64,000 nt of DNA from an uncultured Erythrobacter sp. (GCA_947503155.1 CANNCL010000002.1:496001-560000), one strand, 5' to 3'. Shown: positions 36,256 through 46,593, counted from the first letter of the stretch. Program-made: numbers and translations. The notes: generated by a model not told the origin, from the sequence alone.

Positions 36256-37953
36256 TCAGACTTCTTCGACGACGTAGAGTCCGGGGGCGCTTTCTTGCGG
36301 GGGATGAGCCTTGCTGCCCAACGCCGCTGGCGCGGGCATTTTGTCACCCGAACGCGCCTGAATCCATTCCATCCAATAGGGCCACCAACTGCCATTGACT
36401 TCTTCGGTCCCTTGCAGCCATTCATCAGCCGTGGCTGGCAATTTGCCCTTTTTCTTCTGGACGAAATATTTTGCCTTGGGATTGGTTGGCGGGTTCAGGA
36501 TCGCCTGCATATGGCCTGATTGGCTGAGCACATAAGTGACGTTTTTCGCGCCAAATAGCTGTGTGGAACGATAGGTCGCTTTCCACGGGGTGATGTGGTC
36601 TGTGACCCCGCCCAGGATGAACATGTCGGATGTGACTTTCGACAGATCGACCTTGTGATCCGCCATTTCGACCGTTCCCGGCGTAGAGAAGGCGAGCTCC
36701 TCATAAAGCGTCAGGAAGTCGCCCATCAGGCTGGCGGACAAATTGGTCGCGTCGGAATTCCAGAACAGCACATCAAATGCCGGCGGGTCCATGCCGAGCA
36801 GGTAATTGTTGATGACATAGTTCCAGATCAAATCATTGGGCCTGAGCCAAGCAAAGCTGCGCGCCAAATCTTCGGCCTTGATCACACCCTTTTTTGCGGC
36901 GCGTTGCCGGGCGAGTTTCATGCCATTTTCGCTGACAAGCGATCCGGCCTCGATATCGGTCTGCTTCGGATGCAGGACGCACACCATCAATGTCAGTGAA
37001 CCGAGAATGTCGTTATTTTTTGCCGCCAATTTTGACGCCAGCACCGAGGCGGTTTGCCCGCCCGAACACCCGGCAGAAACGTTGACTTTATCCGACCCGG
37101 TAACCTCCGACACCACCGCCAGCGCCTCTTCGCAGCTGTCGATGTAATCGGCCATGTCCCAGTGGCCCTGATCCTTTGACGGGTTACGCCAAGAAATAAC
37201 GAATGTCTGAAGGCCGTTATCGACCTGCCATTTGATGATCGATTTTTCTGGCGACAGATCGTTGATATACATTTTGTTGATCTGCGGCGGGATCGTCAAC
37301 TGAGGGATCGCATAAACTTCGTCCGTCGTCGGGGCGTAGTGGATCAGCTCAAACATCTCCGTCCGGTGGACGACATTGCCTTTAGACGTTGCGACATTCT
37401 CGCCCAGTTTGAACGGGCGTTTATCAACTTGGCTCACCATGCCTTTATTGTGCACGATGTCGTTATAGGCGTTTTGCAGACCCTTGATCAGCGACAATCC
37501 GCCCGAATTGATCACCTGTTTTTGCGCGGAGGGATTGCCGATCAGAGTGTTGGTCGGGGCGATGCCGTCCAGAATGATGTTAGAGATGAAATTGGCGCGG
37601 TTGCGTTCCAATTCGTCCAGCTCCAGATCCTCCAGCCAATTGCGCATACCCTTTTGCACAGCGAGGTAATATTGCGCGCCCGCCTTGAAAAACGGATTGA
37701 ACTGCCATGCGGGGTCCATGAAGCGTTTGTCTTTGGGGTGGGGGGCAAGTTCGCTCTTGCCGGTCACGATCTTGACCATGTCCTCGCCCATGCTTTTCGC
37801 ATGACGGAATGTGCGGCTGGGGTCAGAAGTTGTCTCGCGCAGAAGCAACGCCACCGCGCTCACAAAATCCTCGCGCGCCACTCCGACGAGCGGGCCGAGC
37901 GCACTGGTCGATTGAGCCGCTTCGTTTTCGAGTTTTACCGTGCTGTCTGGCAT
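36256..37953 (-). CDS. phaC: Polyhydroxyalkanoate synthase, class II-like
   Basis: PhaC polymerises 3-hydroxyacyl-CoA into storage polyester. The 565-residue length, FAWLRPNDLIWNYVINNYLLG and LSQSGHMQAILNPP resemble Pseudomonas class II enzymes more than class I. The catalytic Cys is at residue 296 in VSAGCSGGQTAS, the Asp at 452 in VTDHITPWKA and the His near 481 in SGHMQ. The lipase-like box reads A-G-C-S-G-G, with Ala where the first Gly usually stands. GGGGAG precedes the start. No phasin or phaJ is seen nearby. Confidence 0.92.
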   Translation of the reverse strand: MPDSTVKLENEAAQSTSALGPLVGVAREDFVSAVALLLRETTSDPSRTFRHAKSMGEDMVKIVTGKSELAPHPKDKRFMDPAWQFNPFFKAGAQYYLAVQKGMRNWLEDLELDELERNRANFISNIILDGIAPTNTLIGNPSAQKQVINSGGLSLIKGLQNAYNDIVHNKGMVSQVDKRPFKLGENVATSKGNVVHRTEMFELIHYAPTTDEVYAIPQLTIPPQINKMYINDLSPEKSIIKWQVDNGLQTFVISWRNPSKDQGHWDMADYIDSCEEALAVVSEVTGSDKVNVSAGCSGGQTASVLASKLAAKNNDILGSLTLMVCVLHPKQTDIEAGSLVSENGMKLARQRAAKKGVIKAEDLARSFAWLRPNDLIWNYVINNYLLGMDPPAFDVLFWNSDATNLSASLMGDFLTLYEELAFSTPGTVEMADHKVDLSKVTSDMFILGGVTDHITPWKATYRSTQLFGAKNVTYVLSQSGHMQAILNPPTNPKAKYFVQKKKGKLPATADEWLQGTEEVNGSWWPYWMEWIQARSGDKMPAPAALGSKAHPPQESAPGLYVVEEV

Positions 37954-38173
37954 CTCAATTCTCCCCTAATGCAGTGAGCGAACTCTCATGGTTCGCAGCG
38001 CAATACGCACAGATGGCCTGCATTTCGTTCTGTGACAAGAAGAAGCGCCGCTCAGCCGCATTGTTCCGCGCGAACCGTCAAACTTTGTCATTGGTTAAGG
38101 CCGGTTATGCGTTTTTTTACCATTCCTACCCTACCGCTCGGTCTGATCTTTATTAAGCAGGGGCTGAGGCGTA

Positions 38174-40351
38174 ATGGCCGGTTTGTTTTCACGGTTAAAG
38201 AACGGGAATGACGGCGCCGATGGCGGCGTGCCTGTTCGTGCGTTCAACAATGCCAGCCGCGCCTCTTTGCTAGAAAGCCTGGAGAAATCCGATCTTGGCT
38301 GGTTCTGGGCGAGCGATGCGAAGGGGGTTCTGTCTTACATCTCGCCTCCGGCGGCGCAGCGCGCGGGAAAGCCGGTCGAAGACATTATTTCGATGCCGAT
38401 GACCGACGTGTTCCAGCCGGTCGAAGACAGCGATGATCGCGGCACTGAACGCCCGCTCAAATTCCAATTGGCCGCTCGCAATTCGATCAAGCCGGTCACG
38501 GTTGAGATCAATATGGGCGAAGGCCGTTCATGGTGGGAAATTGCCGCAGTTCCGCAAACCGATAATGCGGGCACATTCCTTGGTTATCACGGCATCGCGC
38601 GCGACGTATCCGACACGTATGAAAGCACGCGGGATGCGGAAAAACTCTCGCGTTACGATTCGCTCACCGGCCTATCCAACCGTCACCGCATGTCGCACCA
38701 ATTGGGCGCCACGCTGACGGCGTTTAGGGCGTCCAAACGATCCTGCGCGATCATGCTGCTCGATCTTGACCGGTTTAAACAGGTCAATGACACGATGGGG
38801 CATCCCGCCGGTGACGAACTGCTCAAACAAGTGGCCGCCAGGTTGCAGCGTGTGATGGGCGACAATATCGAAATTGGCCGGATCGGCGGGGACGAATTTC
38901 AGGTGATTATGCCTGATGAAGATGATCGCGGTGTGCTGGGTGAACTTGCAACGAGGATCATTCAGATGTTGTCGCAGCCTTATTCCATCAACGGAATGCG
39001 CGCGATTATCGGTTGTTCGGTCGGCGTTGCGGTTGCTCCGTTTGACGGGATCGAAGAAGACGAATTGGTGAAGGCCGCCGACCTTGCGCTCTATTCCGCC
39101 AAAGGCGGCGGGCGCGGAGCGTTTCGTTTCTATTCCAGCGATCTGCGCGATCAAGCCAGCTATCGCCATCAGATCGAATCCGACCTGCGCGATGCGATTG
39201 CCCGTGATGAGTTGGAAATGCATTACCAACCCATCGTTGATGCCAAGACGCACCGCGTCGCCTGTGTAGAGGCGCTGATGCGCTGGAACCACACAGACCG
39301 GGGCATGATCTCCCCTGCGGACTTTATCCCAGTAGCCGAAGATGTTGGGATTATCCGCGAACTTGGCGAATGGGCGCTGCACAAAGTGTGTACAACCATC
39401 CAAGAATGGCCGGGCGATATTCGCGCCGCGATCAATGTTTCAGCGGTGCAGTTTTCTTCCGACGATTTCATCGAAATTGTTACCCGCGTGCTCAAATCAA
39501 CCGGCGTTGACCCTGCGCGCGTAGAATTGGAAATTACCGAAAGCGTCTTTGTTGGCGATATGGACCGCGCGCTTAGCATGTTCCATGAGCTGAAAGGGTT
39601 GGGCGTTCGCCTTTCGCTCGATGATTTCGGCACCGGCTATTCCTCGCTCAGCTATTTGCGCGATGCGCCGTTCGACAAGATCAAGATCGATCAAAGCTTC
39701 GTTCGCGGCTGCACGGCTGAGGATAACAAAAATGACGCGATTATCGCCGCTGTTGTAAGCTTGGCTCGCGCGCTTGGCATGGAAACTGTCGCAGAAGGCG
39801 TGGAGTCGAAGGACGAGATGAGAGCCGTCACCGAAGAAGGCGCTACGCTCCTTCAAGGGATGCTGTTTTCGCGCGCCATTCCCGGCTCAGAGATAGTAGA
39901 GCGATTGGAATCGGGTGAACTTGAATTTGTCCCGCGCGGCCCGGAAAAATACCGCAGCGACCGGCGCACCGAATTCCGCAAGATCGGCCTGATCCACGAA
40001 AACGACCGCTACAATGTGTTCCTGCGCAATCTGTCCAAAACAGGCGCCAAGATCGAAGGGCTGCTTGATGTCCCGATCGGGACTGACGTTGTGGTCGATT
40101 TGGGCGGCGGTCAATTGGCGGTCGCCTGTGTTCGCCGTTCAGAAGGGTTCAGCCAGGGCGTTGAGTTTGAAACCCCGTTGATTAGCGATGGTGCAGAGGG
40201 GCTGTGTACCCGCCACCGCGTATCGCCTTATCAAATAGAGGCGGCTGGCCGTCCGCTGCGTGCGTTGAATGATGATGCGGTCGCCGCTGTGACCAGCACA
40301 ATGCACTCAAATACGAAGTCATTCGTTGAGGTCGAAATCTCAAAATTCTGA
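38174..40351 (+). CDS. PAS-GGDEF-EAL-PilZ protein with intact sites
   Basis: A 725-residue cyclic-di-GMP protein. Order: PAS (about 30-150, SDLGWFWASDAKGVLSYISP), GGDEF (intact GGDEF at 238-242), EAL (intact, residues 366-368, with ITESVF, LDDFGTGYSSLSYL, IKIDQSF and VAEGVES), and PilZ (about 595-690; FRKIGLIHENDR, RNLSKTGAKIEG). The I-site RxxD is absent before GGDEF. Both synthase and phosphodiesterase sites look usable, and PilZ would bind the product. No membrane segment. It is followed by a paralogue of the same length. Confidence 0.93.
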   Translation: MAGLFSRLKNGNDGADGGVPVRAFNNASRASLLESLEKSDLGWFWASDAKGVLSYISPPAAQRAGKPVEDIISMPMTDVFQPVEDSDDRGTERPLKFQLAARNSIKPVTVEINMGEGRSWWEIAAVPQTDNAGTFLGYHGIARDVSDTYESTRDAEKLSRYDSLTGLSNRHRMSHQLGATLTAFRASKRSCAIMLLDLDRFKQVNDTMGHPAGDELLKQVAARLQRVMGDNIEIGRIGGDEFQVIMPDEDDRGVLGELATRIIQMLSQPYSINGMRAIIGCSVGVAVAPFDGIEEDELVKAADLALYSAKGGGRGAFRFYSSDLRDQASYRHQIESDLRDAIARDELEMHYQPIVDAKTHRVACVEALMRWNHTDRGMISPADFIPVAEDVGIIRELGEWALHKVCTTIQEWPGDIRAAINVSAVQFSSDDFIEIVTRVLKSTGVDPARVELEITESVFVGDMDRALSMFHELKGLGVRLSLDDFGTGYSSLSYLRDAPFDKIKIDQSFVRGCTAEDNKNDAIIAAVVSLARALGMETVAEGVESKDEMRAVTEEGATLLQGMLFSRAIPGSEIVERLESGELEFVPRGPEKYRSDRRTEFRKIGLIHENDRYNVFLRNLSKTGAKIEGLLDVPIGTDVVVDLGGGQLAVACVRRSEGFSQGVEFETPLISDGAEGLCTRHRVSPYQIEAAGRPLRALNDDAVAAVTSTMHSNTKSFVEVEISKF

Positions 40352-40552
40352 TTGCTGGCTGTGTGCCGGCAATTTGCCGGGAGATTCTCGCCAAGCGTCA
40401 GGATTTTTTACACATTAACCCGCGGTCTTAGGCAAATAATAACCAACCGAATTTACGGATAGTGAAGGACGCGCAAAGCGTTCCTGTGAATTTGCGGCAT
40501 GTTCCAACGCCAAGCGGCCCGGAATATGCCTTTTTGGTAGAGGACGATCTGA

Positions 40553-42730
40553 GTGGCCCTGAAGGGTTTCTTGTCTAGAAGTGGATCGAAATCGGGCAAA
40601 GCGGCGAGCGCTTTGTCTGATAGCGAAAAGCTAGCCATGCTTGATGAGCTGGAACAGTCCGGCCTCGGCTGGTTCTGGGCGAGCGATGACCAAGGCAATC
40701 TGACCTATCTTAGCGCCGCGATTGCAGACCGGATCGAGGTTCCCCTCTCCAAAATTCTGGGACAGCCACTCGCCAGCGTTTTTGTCTCCGCCGATAGCGA
40801 TGGCCGGACCAAATCTCTGCCGCTGATGCTGGGCGCGCACAAGGCGTTTTCCGGCTTTGCTGTGCGCGCAGAGCAAGGATCGGCGCAGGCGGTTTTGCGC
40901 CTTGCGGGTCAGCCCGTTCGCGATGGCAAAAAATTCATCGGTTTCCGGGGCACGGGCGCCGACATTACCGACCAATATTTCCGCGAAGAAGAAACAGCTC
41001 GGCTGGCCAAATACGATTCGCTCACCGGCCTGTCGAACCGTCATCAGATGAAGCGCCGGATCGAGACGACCCTCACCGCTTTTAAAGCGGCGAAGCGCAA
41101 TTGCGCGATTATGATGCTTGATCTGGATAAGTTCAAACACGTCAATGATACGCTTGGCCACGCCGCCGGTGATGAGCTGCTCAAGCAGGTTTCTGACCGG
41201 TTGCAGCGTTCCATCGAAGTCGAATGCGAAATCGGCCGGCTGGGCGGCGATGAGTTTCAGGTGATGATCCCGGATAAGGATGATCGCGGCGAATTGGGCG
41301 AGATCGCGATGAAGGTCATCACGATGCTCAAACAGCCATATTCGTTGGAAGAGGGGCGCTGCGTGATCGGAGCGTCGATCGGTATCGCGATTGCTCCGCA
41401 TGACGGGGTGAGCGCGGATGACGTTGTGCGCTCCGCTGACCTTGCGCTTTATGCTGCGAAAAATGGCGGCCGCGGGCAATATCGGTTTTTCTCTGGAGAA
41501 CTGGAAAACGAAGCTCTGTTCCGCCGACGCCTAGAGGAAAATCTTGGCACTGCGGTGCAAGAAAAGCAGCTTTTTCTAAAATACGAACCGATCGTGACCG
41601 CCGAAAATGAAACGGTGCGCACGTTGGAGACACATATTTGCTGGCAACATGACCAGCGCGGCGAAATCGACGAAGAAGAGTTTGCGTCGATCTTAGATGG
41701 GTCCAGCCAAGTTATCGAAGTCGGCACTTGGGCCATCCGCGAAGCGTGCGCCCATGCGGCATCTTGGCCCGACACGGTGCGGGTCGCGGTGAATGTGCCG
41801 GTGGCTTTGTTTGCCGCTGACAGTTTTGTGGATGCCGTGTCGCAGGCGCTTAAAGACGCCGATATGCCCGCCCACCGGCTGGAGCTGGAGATCAGCGAGG
41901 CGGTGTTCTTTGGCGATACGAATGCGGTCGACCGGACGCTGGCGCAGCTGTTCAAACTGGGCGTGCGGCTGACGTTGGATGAATTTGGCAGCGGCTATTC
42001 CAGCCTCGCCTATCTGCGCCGGGCGCCGTTTGATTCGATCAAGATTGACGAGGCTCTGGTTACCGAGGCCGAGGCGCATGGCTCCAAAGATTTGGGCCTG
42101 ATCCGTGCGATTGTCGCGCTGGCTGGCGCGTTGGAAATGGATACGATTGCCAACGGTATTGAGACAACGGATCTGTTCGCGCGGCTCAAAGAATGCGGCG
42201 TCAAACGGATGCAAGGGCCGATCTATTCCGATCCTGTAAGCCGCGAAACCGTTGAAACTGAGCTGATCGGTGATGCGTGGAAAATCGCGCCCAGCGGCGA
42301 CCGCACAAAACGCGCGCGCCGCCGCACGGTGTTCCGCAAAATTCAGGTTATTCACGACGATCATTCCTACGAAGTGACCCTGCGCAATCTGTCCAAAACG
42401 GGCGCGCTGATCGTGGGGCTGAATGATGTGCCCAAGGATACGCAATTCGTGGTCGATTTGGGCGGCGGACAATTGGCGGTTGCTACCGTGATCCGCACCA
42501 ATGGCGACACGCAGGGCCTCGAATTTGAACAATCCTTGGTCGATGACGGTTCGGGCGGCCTATGCACCCGCAACCGCGTCAGCCCCTATGCGCTCAGCGC
42601 GGCTGGAGCGCCGCTGGCTGCGCTATCTCAGGGGGATTACAAAGGCATGGAAGGCGGATTGTTGGGGCAGGGCGGCAGCAGCGTCCCGCAATTCGCCTAT
42701 GCGGTGCAGCCAAAATATGAGGCCGCCTGA
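40553..42730 (+). CDS. PAS-GGDEF-EAL-PilZ paralogue with a degenerate EAL site
   Basis: A 725-residue paralogue of the preceding protein with the same domain order. GGDEF is intact (GRLGGDEFQVMIP) and lacks an I-site. In the EAL domain the signature reads ETH instead of EAL (from residue 359), DDFG is DEFGSG, and the first Glu of AEGVE is Asn (ANGIE), so phosphodiesterase activity is unlikely. The PilZ motif RNLSKTGALIVG remains. GTG start with GGTAGAGGA upstream. A separate promoter is likely in the 201-base gap. Confidence 0.92.
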   Translation: MALKGFLSRSGSKSGKAASALSDSEKLAMLDELEQSGLGWFWASDDQGNLTYLSAAIADRIEVPLSKILGQPLASVFVSADSDGRTKSLPLMLGAHKAFSGFAVRAEQGSAQAVLRLAGQPVRDGKKFIGFRGTGADITDQYFREEETARLAKYDSLTGLSNRHQMKRRIETTLTAFKAAKRNCAIMMLDLDKFKHVNDTLGHAAGDELLKQVSDRLQRSIEVECEIGRLGGDEFQVMIPDKDDRGELGEIAMKVITMLKQPYSLEEGRCVIGASIGIAIAPHDGVSADDVVRSADLALYAAKNGGRGQYRFFSGELENEALFRRRLEENLGTAVQEKQLFLKYEPIVTAENETVRTLETHICWQHDQRGEIDEEEFASILDGSSQVIEVGTWAIREACAHAASWPDTVRVAVNVPVALFAADSFVDAVSQALKDADMPAHRLELEISEAVFFGDTNAVDRTLAQLFKLGVRLTLDEFGSGYSSLAYLRRAPFDSIKIDEALVTEAEAHGSKDLGLIRAIVALAGALEMDTIANGIETTDLFARLKECGVKRMQGPIYSDPVSRETVETELIGDAWKIAPSGDRTKRARRRTVFRKIQVIHDDHSYEVTLRNLSKTGALIVGLNDVPKDTQFVVDLGGGQLAVATVIRTNGDTQGLEFEQSLVDDGSGGLCTRNRVSPYALSAAGAPLAALSQGDYKGMEGGLLGQGGSSVPQFAYAVQPKYEAA

Positions 42731-42820
42731 GGTTTAAATACACGCATCATGCGGCTTGGCAGTCAGTTGCATTTTTCTCGAATGACATAGGCGCAGCACC
42801 CGGCTAAACGCCTGCGGGAA

Positions 42821-44638
42821 ATGACTGAACTTTCCAAAATCCGTAACTTTTCGATTATCGCGCATATTGATCACGGTAAATCGACCCTGGCCGACCGGCT
42901 GATTCAATTCACCGGCGGGCTGACTGAACGCGAAATGTCCGCGCAAGTCCTTGATAATATGGACATTGAGAAAGAGCGCGGGATCACGATTAAGGCGCAA
43001 ACCGTGCGCCTCAATTACACCGCAAAAGATGGCGAGACCTATCAGCTCAACCTGATGGACACGCCCGGTCACGTGGATTTCGCTTACGAAGTGTCGCGCA
43101 GCCTTGCCGCTTGTGAAGGCGCGTTGCTGGTCGTGGACGCGGCGCAGGGGGTTGAGGCGCAGACGCTTGCGAATGTGTATCAGTCGATCGAACACGACCA
43201 CGAAATCGTTCCAGTCATCAACAAAATCGACTTGCCCGCCGCCGAACCTGAGCGCGTGCGTGCAGAAATCGAAGAAGTGATTGGCCTCGACGCATCAGAA
43301 GCCGTCATGGCGAGCGCGAAATCGGGTATCGGTATTGAAGAAGTTCTCGAAGCCGTCATCGCCAAAATCCCGCCGCCAAAAGGCGACCGGGACAAGCCGC
43401 TAAAGGCTAGCCTCGTTGACAGTTGGTACGACCCCTATCTCGGCGTCGTCATCCTTGTGCGTGTGATGGAGGGGGTCTTGAACAAGGGTCTCAACATCAA
43501 ATTCATGCAAGGCGGCACGCAGCATTTGATCGACCGTGTGGGTTGCTTCACACCAAAACGCACCGACCTCGATGAACTCGGCCCCGGCGAAATCGGCTTT
43601 ATCACCGCGCAGATCAAAGAGGTCGAACAGGCCCGCGTCGGTGATACGATTACGACGGTGAAGGGCGGAGCAACCGAAGCGCTTGCCGGGTATAAAGAAG
43701 TGCAGCCGGTGGTGTTCTGCGGGCTGTTCCCGGTCGACGCCGCTGAGTTTGAGAAATTGCGCGAAAGCATTGCGAAACTGCGGTTGAATGATGCGAGCTT
43801 TAGTTTTGAGATGGAATCCAGCGCCGCATTGGGCTTTGGTTTCCGCGCCGGTTTTCTGGGGCTGCTGCATTTGGAGATTATCCAAGAACGCCTCAGCCGC
43901 GAATATGATCTTGACCTGATTACGACCGCGCCTTCGGTGGTGTACCGGTTGCAATTGTCCAAATCGAAAACCGAAGACGCAAAGGAAATCCTGCTCCACA
44001 ACCCCGCCGATTGGCCCGATGTAAACCGCATCGACATGATCGAGGAACCGTGGATCAAGGCGGTGATTTACACGCCCGACGAATATCTCGGTGCGATCCT
44101 GAAACTGTGCCAAGATCGGCGCGGGGTGCAGACCGACCTGACGTATGTCGGCGGCCGCGCGCAGGTGACGTATGAATTGCCGCTCAACGAAGTGGTGTTC
44201 GATTTCTATGACCGGCTAAAGTCAATTTCGCGGGGCTATGCCTCCTTTGACTATGAACAGATCGGCCTGCGCGAAGGCGATTTGGTCAAGATGAACATTC
44301 TGGTGAACGCAGAGCCGGTCGATGCCCTGTCGTTGATCGTCCATGCCGGCGTCGCAGAAGAGCGCGGACGCGGCATGTGCGAACGTCTAAAAGACCTGAT
44401 CCCGCGCCACTTGTTCAAAATCCCTGTGCAAGCCGCCATCGGCGGCAAAATCATCGCCCGCGAAACGATTGCCGCGATGCGCAAAGACGTGACCGCCAAA
44501 TGTTACGGCGGCGACATCTCGCGTAAGAAAAAACTGCTGGAGAAGCAGAAAAAGGGCAAGGCGAAGATGCGCGAATACGGCAATGTCAGCATCCCGCAGG
44601 AGGCGTTTATCGCGGCCTTGCGGATGGGTGATGAATAA
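42821..44638 (+). CDS. lepA: Elongation factor 4 (LepA)
   Basis: LepA is a ribosome-associated translational GTPase. The 605-residue protein shows G1 [15 protein letters not shown]3 [11 protein letters not shown] and G4 [10 protein letters not shown], the EF-G-like domains, and the LepA-specific C-terminal region ([29 protein letters not shown]). Length is typical. Monocistronic by position. Confidence 0.98.
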   Translation: MTELSKIRNFSIIAHIDHGKSTLADRLIQFTGGLTEREMSAQVLDNMDIEKERGITIKAQTVRLNYTAKDGETYQLNLMDTPGHVDFAYEVSRSLAACEGALLVVDAAQGVEAQTLANVYQSIEHDHEIVPVINKIDLPAAEPERVRAEIEEVIGLDASEAVMASAKSGIGIEEVLEAVIAKIPPPKGDRDKPLKASLVDSWYDPYLGVVILVRVMEGVLNKGLNIKFMQGGTQHLIDRVGCFTPKRTDLDELGPGEIGFITAQIKEVEQARVGDTITTVKGGATEALAGYKEVQPVVFCGLFPVDAAEFEKLRESIAKLRLNDASFSFEMESSAALGFGFRAGFLGLLHLEIIQERLSREYDLDLITTAPSVVYRLQLSKSKTEDAKEILLHNPADWPDVNRIDMIEEPWIKAVIYTPDEYLGAILKLCQDRRGVQTDLTYVGGRAQVTYELPLNEVVFDFYDRLKSISRGYASFDYEQIGLREGDLVKMNILVNAEPVDALSLIVHAGVAEERGRGMCERLKDLIPRHLFKIPVQAAIGGKIIARETIAAMRKDVTAKCYGGDISRKKKLLEKQKKGKAKMREYGNVSIPQEAFIAALRMGDE

Positions 44639-44753
44639 CGTCGCGATTGGCGGTTCAAGACTTACTCTATCAGAGCACGTTTGATCTCAGGCTGCGTTTG
44701 CAGTCGTGACCTGACCTGCTACCCCTCGTAAGAATACTTAGGAGGGTGTGATT

Positions 44754-45416
44754 GTGCGGCGATCTAAAAACATAACTTGGTTGATTGTTGCTGGCGCGGT
44801 GTCAGCCGCGTCCATGACTGCGGCCAATCAACCAAATTCGAACCGATCATCGACAACCTCTCAAGAAGATCGTTGCAGAGCCGCGAGCGCTAGATTGTCA
44901 GAAACGCGCGGGCGCGATGAAGAAGCCGGGGAAATCGCGATGAGCAAACCCTGCGTTGCTCTTCGCAATGCCTCCGCTTTCGATGTTCGCGGCGGAATGG
45001 ATGAAATGACCCGGACGTTGCGGGATGAAGGCGTGGATATCGAAAGTTTCCTGCGTCCAAGATTGGCGGAATGTCCGCGTGCAGTAGACGCGCAAATGCG
45101 CGAGCCGGTCCCTGAAAATAGACCCAGACCTGTCCGATCCGAACTGCGCGAGCGGTGCGAAGAAAACGCCCGTGTTGCGGCCTATTCTGATGGGGTGAAT
45201 GAACTTTATCGGCTGCGGCAAGAGCGCTTTGCCAACGAAAACGCGGCATTCGAGGGCGAATTGCGCCGGATCGATAGAGAGACGAATGAGGCGCAAAAAG
45301 CCTATCAGCAACAAGTCGAACAAGACCGCGCCGATCATGAAGCTAGGATGGCCGATTGGCGCCGCAGGGTTGCCCTATGTGAGAGCGGCCAGACCGAATA
45401 TTGCCAGCAAAAATGA
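44754..45416 (+). CDS. Exported coiled-coil protein, unknown function
   Basis: A 220-residue protein with a signal peptide (SKNITWLIVAGAVSAASMTA) and a charged, Arg/Glu-rich mature part that should form a coiled coil near residues 140-200 (ELRRIDRETNEAQKAYQQQV). Four or more cysteines are scattered. A strong AGGAGG at 44740-44745 best suits the GTG at 44754; the in-frame GTG at 44748 would be only two bases away. No family recognised. Confidence 0.7.
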   Translation: MRRSKNITWLIVAGAVSAASMTAANQPNSNRSSTTSQEDRCRAASARLSETRGRDEEAGEIAMSKPCVALRNASAFDVRGGMDEMTRTLRDEGVDIESFLRPRLAECPRAVDAQMREPVPENRPRPVRSELRERCEENARVAAYSDGVNELYRLRQERFANENAAFEGELRRIDRETNEAQKAYQQQVEQDRADHEARMADWRRRVALCESGQTEYCQQK

Positions 45417-45746
45417 GCGCATCGCGCGGTATAGGAATTCGATTTTCCTACAAAACGCACGCCGCCTATAGTTCGTCGCATGGCCCGTCCAACACCAAGA
45501 CAAACTCATATTGATCGCCAACACCGATCACAGGGCGGCTTTGTGATCGATTGGTTTTCTCCCCTTGGACTGTGTGTCAGGTGTGTCAGGTGTGTCAGGT
45601 GTGTCAGGGGTCGGGCGTTGATGGGCGCGTGCAAGGGCGTGTTGATGGCCGCAAAACGCCGCTTTGCGCGGATAAGTGCGCTCTCTCCCCAAATCCCCTG
45701 CAAGCTTCACTTGGCGTTCACGCAGGCGCTGGTTATACGCGGGTCC
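45417..45746 (+). other. 330-base gap before bamD
   Basis: No convincing gene. The frame of bamD stays open to 45480, but the peptide (with a CVR repeat) looks non-coding. It contains the nine-base tandem repeat listed separately, and a promoter-like pair TTGGCG (45711-45716) and TTATAC (45733-45738), 16 bases apart and so close to the bamD ATG that the transcript would be nearly leaderless. Confidence 0.5.
45573..45608 (+). repeat. Four perfect copies of a 9-base tandem repeat
   Basis: TGTGTCAGG is repeated four times without change at 45573-45581, 45582-45590, 45591-45599 and 45600-45608. It lies in the gap upstream of bamD, about 140 bases before the start codon. Perfect short repeats of this kind can vary in copy number by slippage. 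Confidence 0.95.
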
Positions 45747-46541
45747 ATGAACACGACACTTCGCACCCATTTGACTCGTGCCGCCATCCTTGGTGCGGCG
45801 CTTACTGCCACTGCTGCCTGCTCGGGCGGCTCCGCGAATGAGGACGTTGCCTATGTCGCCCGCGATGTGGAAACGCTCTATGCAGAGGCGCAGCGGCGGC
45901 TCGATGGCGGCAATACGGTCTTAGCGGCGGCGCTGTTTGACGAAGTTGAACGGCAACACCCCTATTCGCCGTGGGCACGGCGCGCACAGCTGATGAGCGC
46001 GTTCAGCTACTACATCGCGCGCGATTACAACAAAGCGATCCAGAACTCTCAGCGGTTCCTGTCGATCCACCCGGGCAATAAGGATGCGCCTTATGCCTAT
46101 TACCTGATTGCGCTGTCCTATTACGAACAGATCAGCGACGTGAACCGCGATCAGTCGATCACCGAACAGGCGCAGATTGCTCTGCGCGAAGTGAACCGGC
46201 GTTTCCCTCAGACCGAATATGCCGCCGATGCGCGGTTGAAACTGGACCTGGTTTCCGATCACCTTGCGGGCAAGGAAATGGAAATTGGCCGGTATTACCA
46301 GCGATCAGGCCGGTGGCTTGCGGCGGCATTGCGGTTCCGCAATGTGGTCGAGGAATTTGAGACAACGAGCCACACGCCAGAGGCTCTGTACCGTCTGACC
46401 GAAAGCAGCCTTGCGCTGGGCATCCGTGATGAGGCGGTGAAATATGCCGCTGTTCTGGGTGCGAATTATCCGGGTACGGAATGGTATGAGAAGGCGTTCG
46501 AGCTGGTTGAAGACCATGCGAGCGATGTCACCCCCAGCTAA
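45747..46541 (+). CDS. bamD: Outer membrane assembly lipoprotein BamD
   Basis: BamD is the essential lipoprotein of the BAM complex that inserts beta-barrel proteins into the outer membrane. The 264-residue protein has a lipobox (TATAACSGG) and TPR repeats beginning DVETLYAEAQRRLDGGNTVLAAALFDEVERQHPYSPWA, through AYYLIALSYYEQI and ALREVNRRFPQTEYAADAR. Start chosen at ATG 45747 for the signal peptide. recN follows 52 bases downstream, a common order in alphaproteobacteria. Confidence 0.94.
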   Translation: MNTTLRTHLTRAAILGAALTATAACSGGSANEDVAYVARDVETLYAEAQRRLDGGNTVLAAALFDEVERQHPYSPWARRAQLMSAFSYYIARDYNKAIQNSQRFLSIHPGNKDAPYAYYLIALSYYEQISDVNRDQSITEQAQIALREVNRRFPQTEYAADARLKLDLVSDHLAGKEMEIGRYYQRSGRWLAAALRFRNVVEEFETTSHTPEALYRLTESSLALGIRDEAVKYAAVLGANYPGTEWYEKAFELVEDHASDVTPS

Positions 46542-46593
46542 GAGCCGCTGATGTGGTGACGCCGCGATGTGATTGGGTTAGTGCAGGTTTCCT

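Noticed and set aside
40352-40552. CtrA-type TTAA-N7-TTAA site upstream of the second c-di-GMP gene
   Set aside because: TTAA followed by TTAG is present but the spacing is nine bases, not seven, so the match is not good enough.
45480-45746. N-terminal extension of bamD containing CVRCVRCVRCVR
   Set aside because: The repeat is a translation of the non-coding tandem repeat; the lipoprotein signal peptide of BamD begins at 45747.
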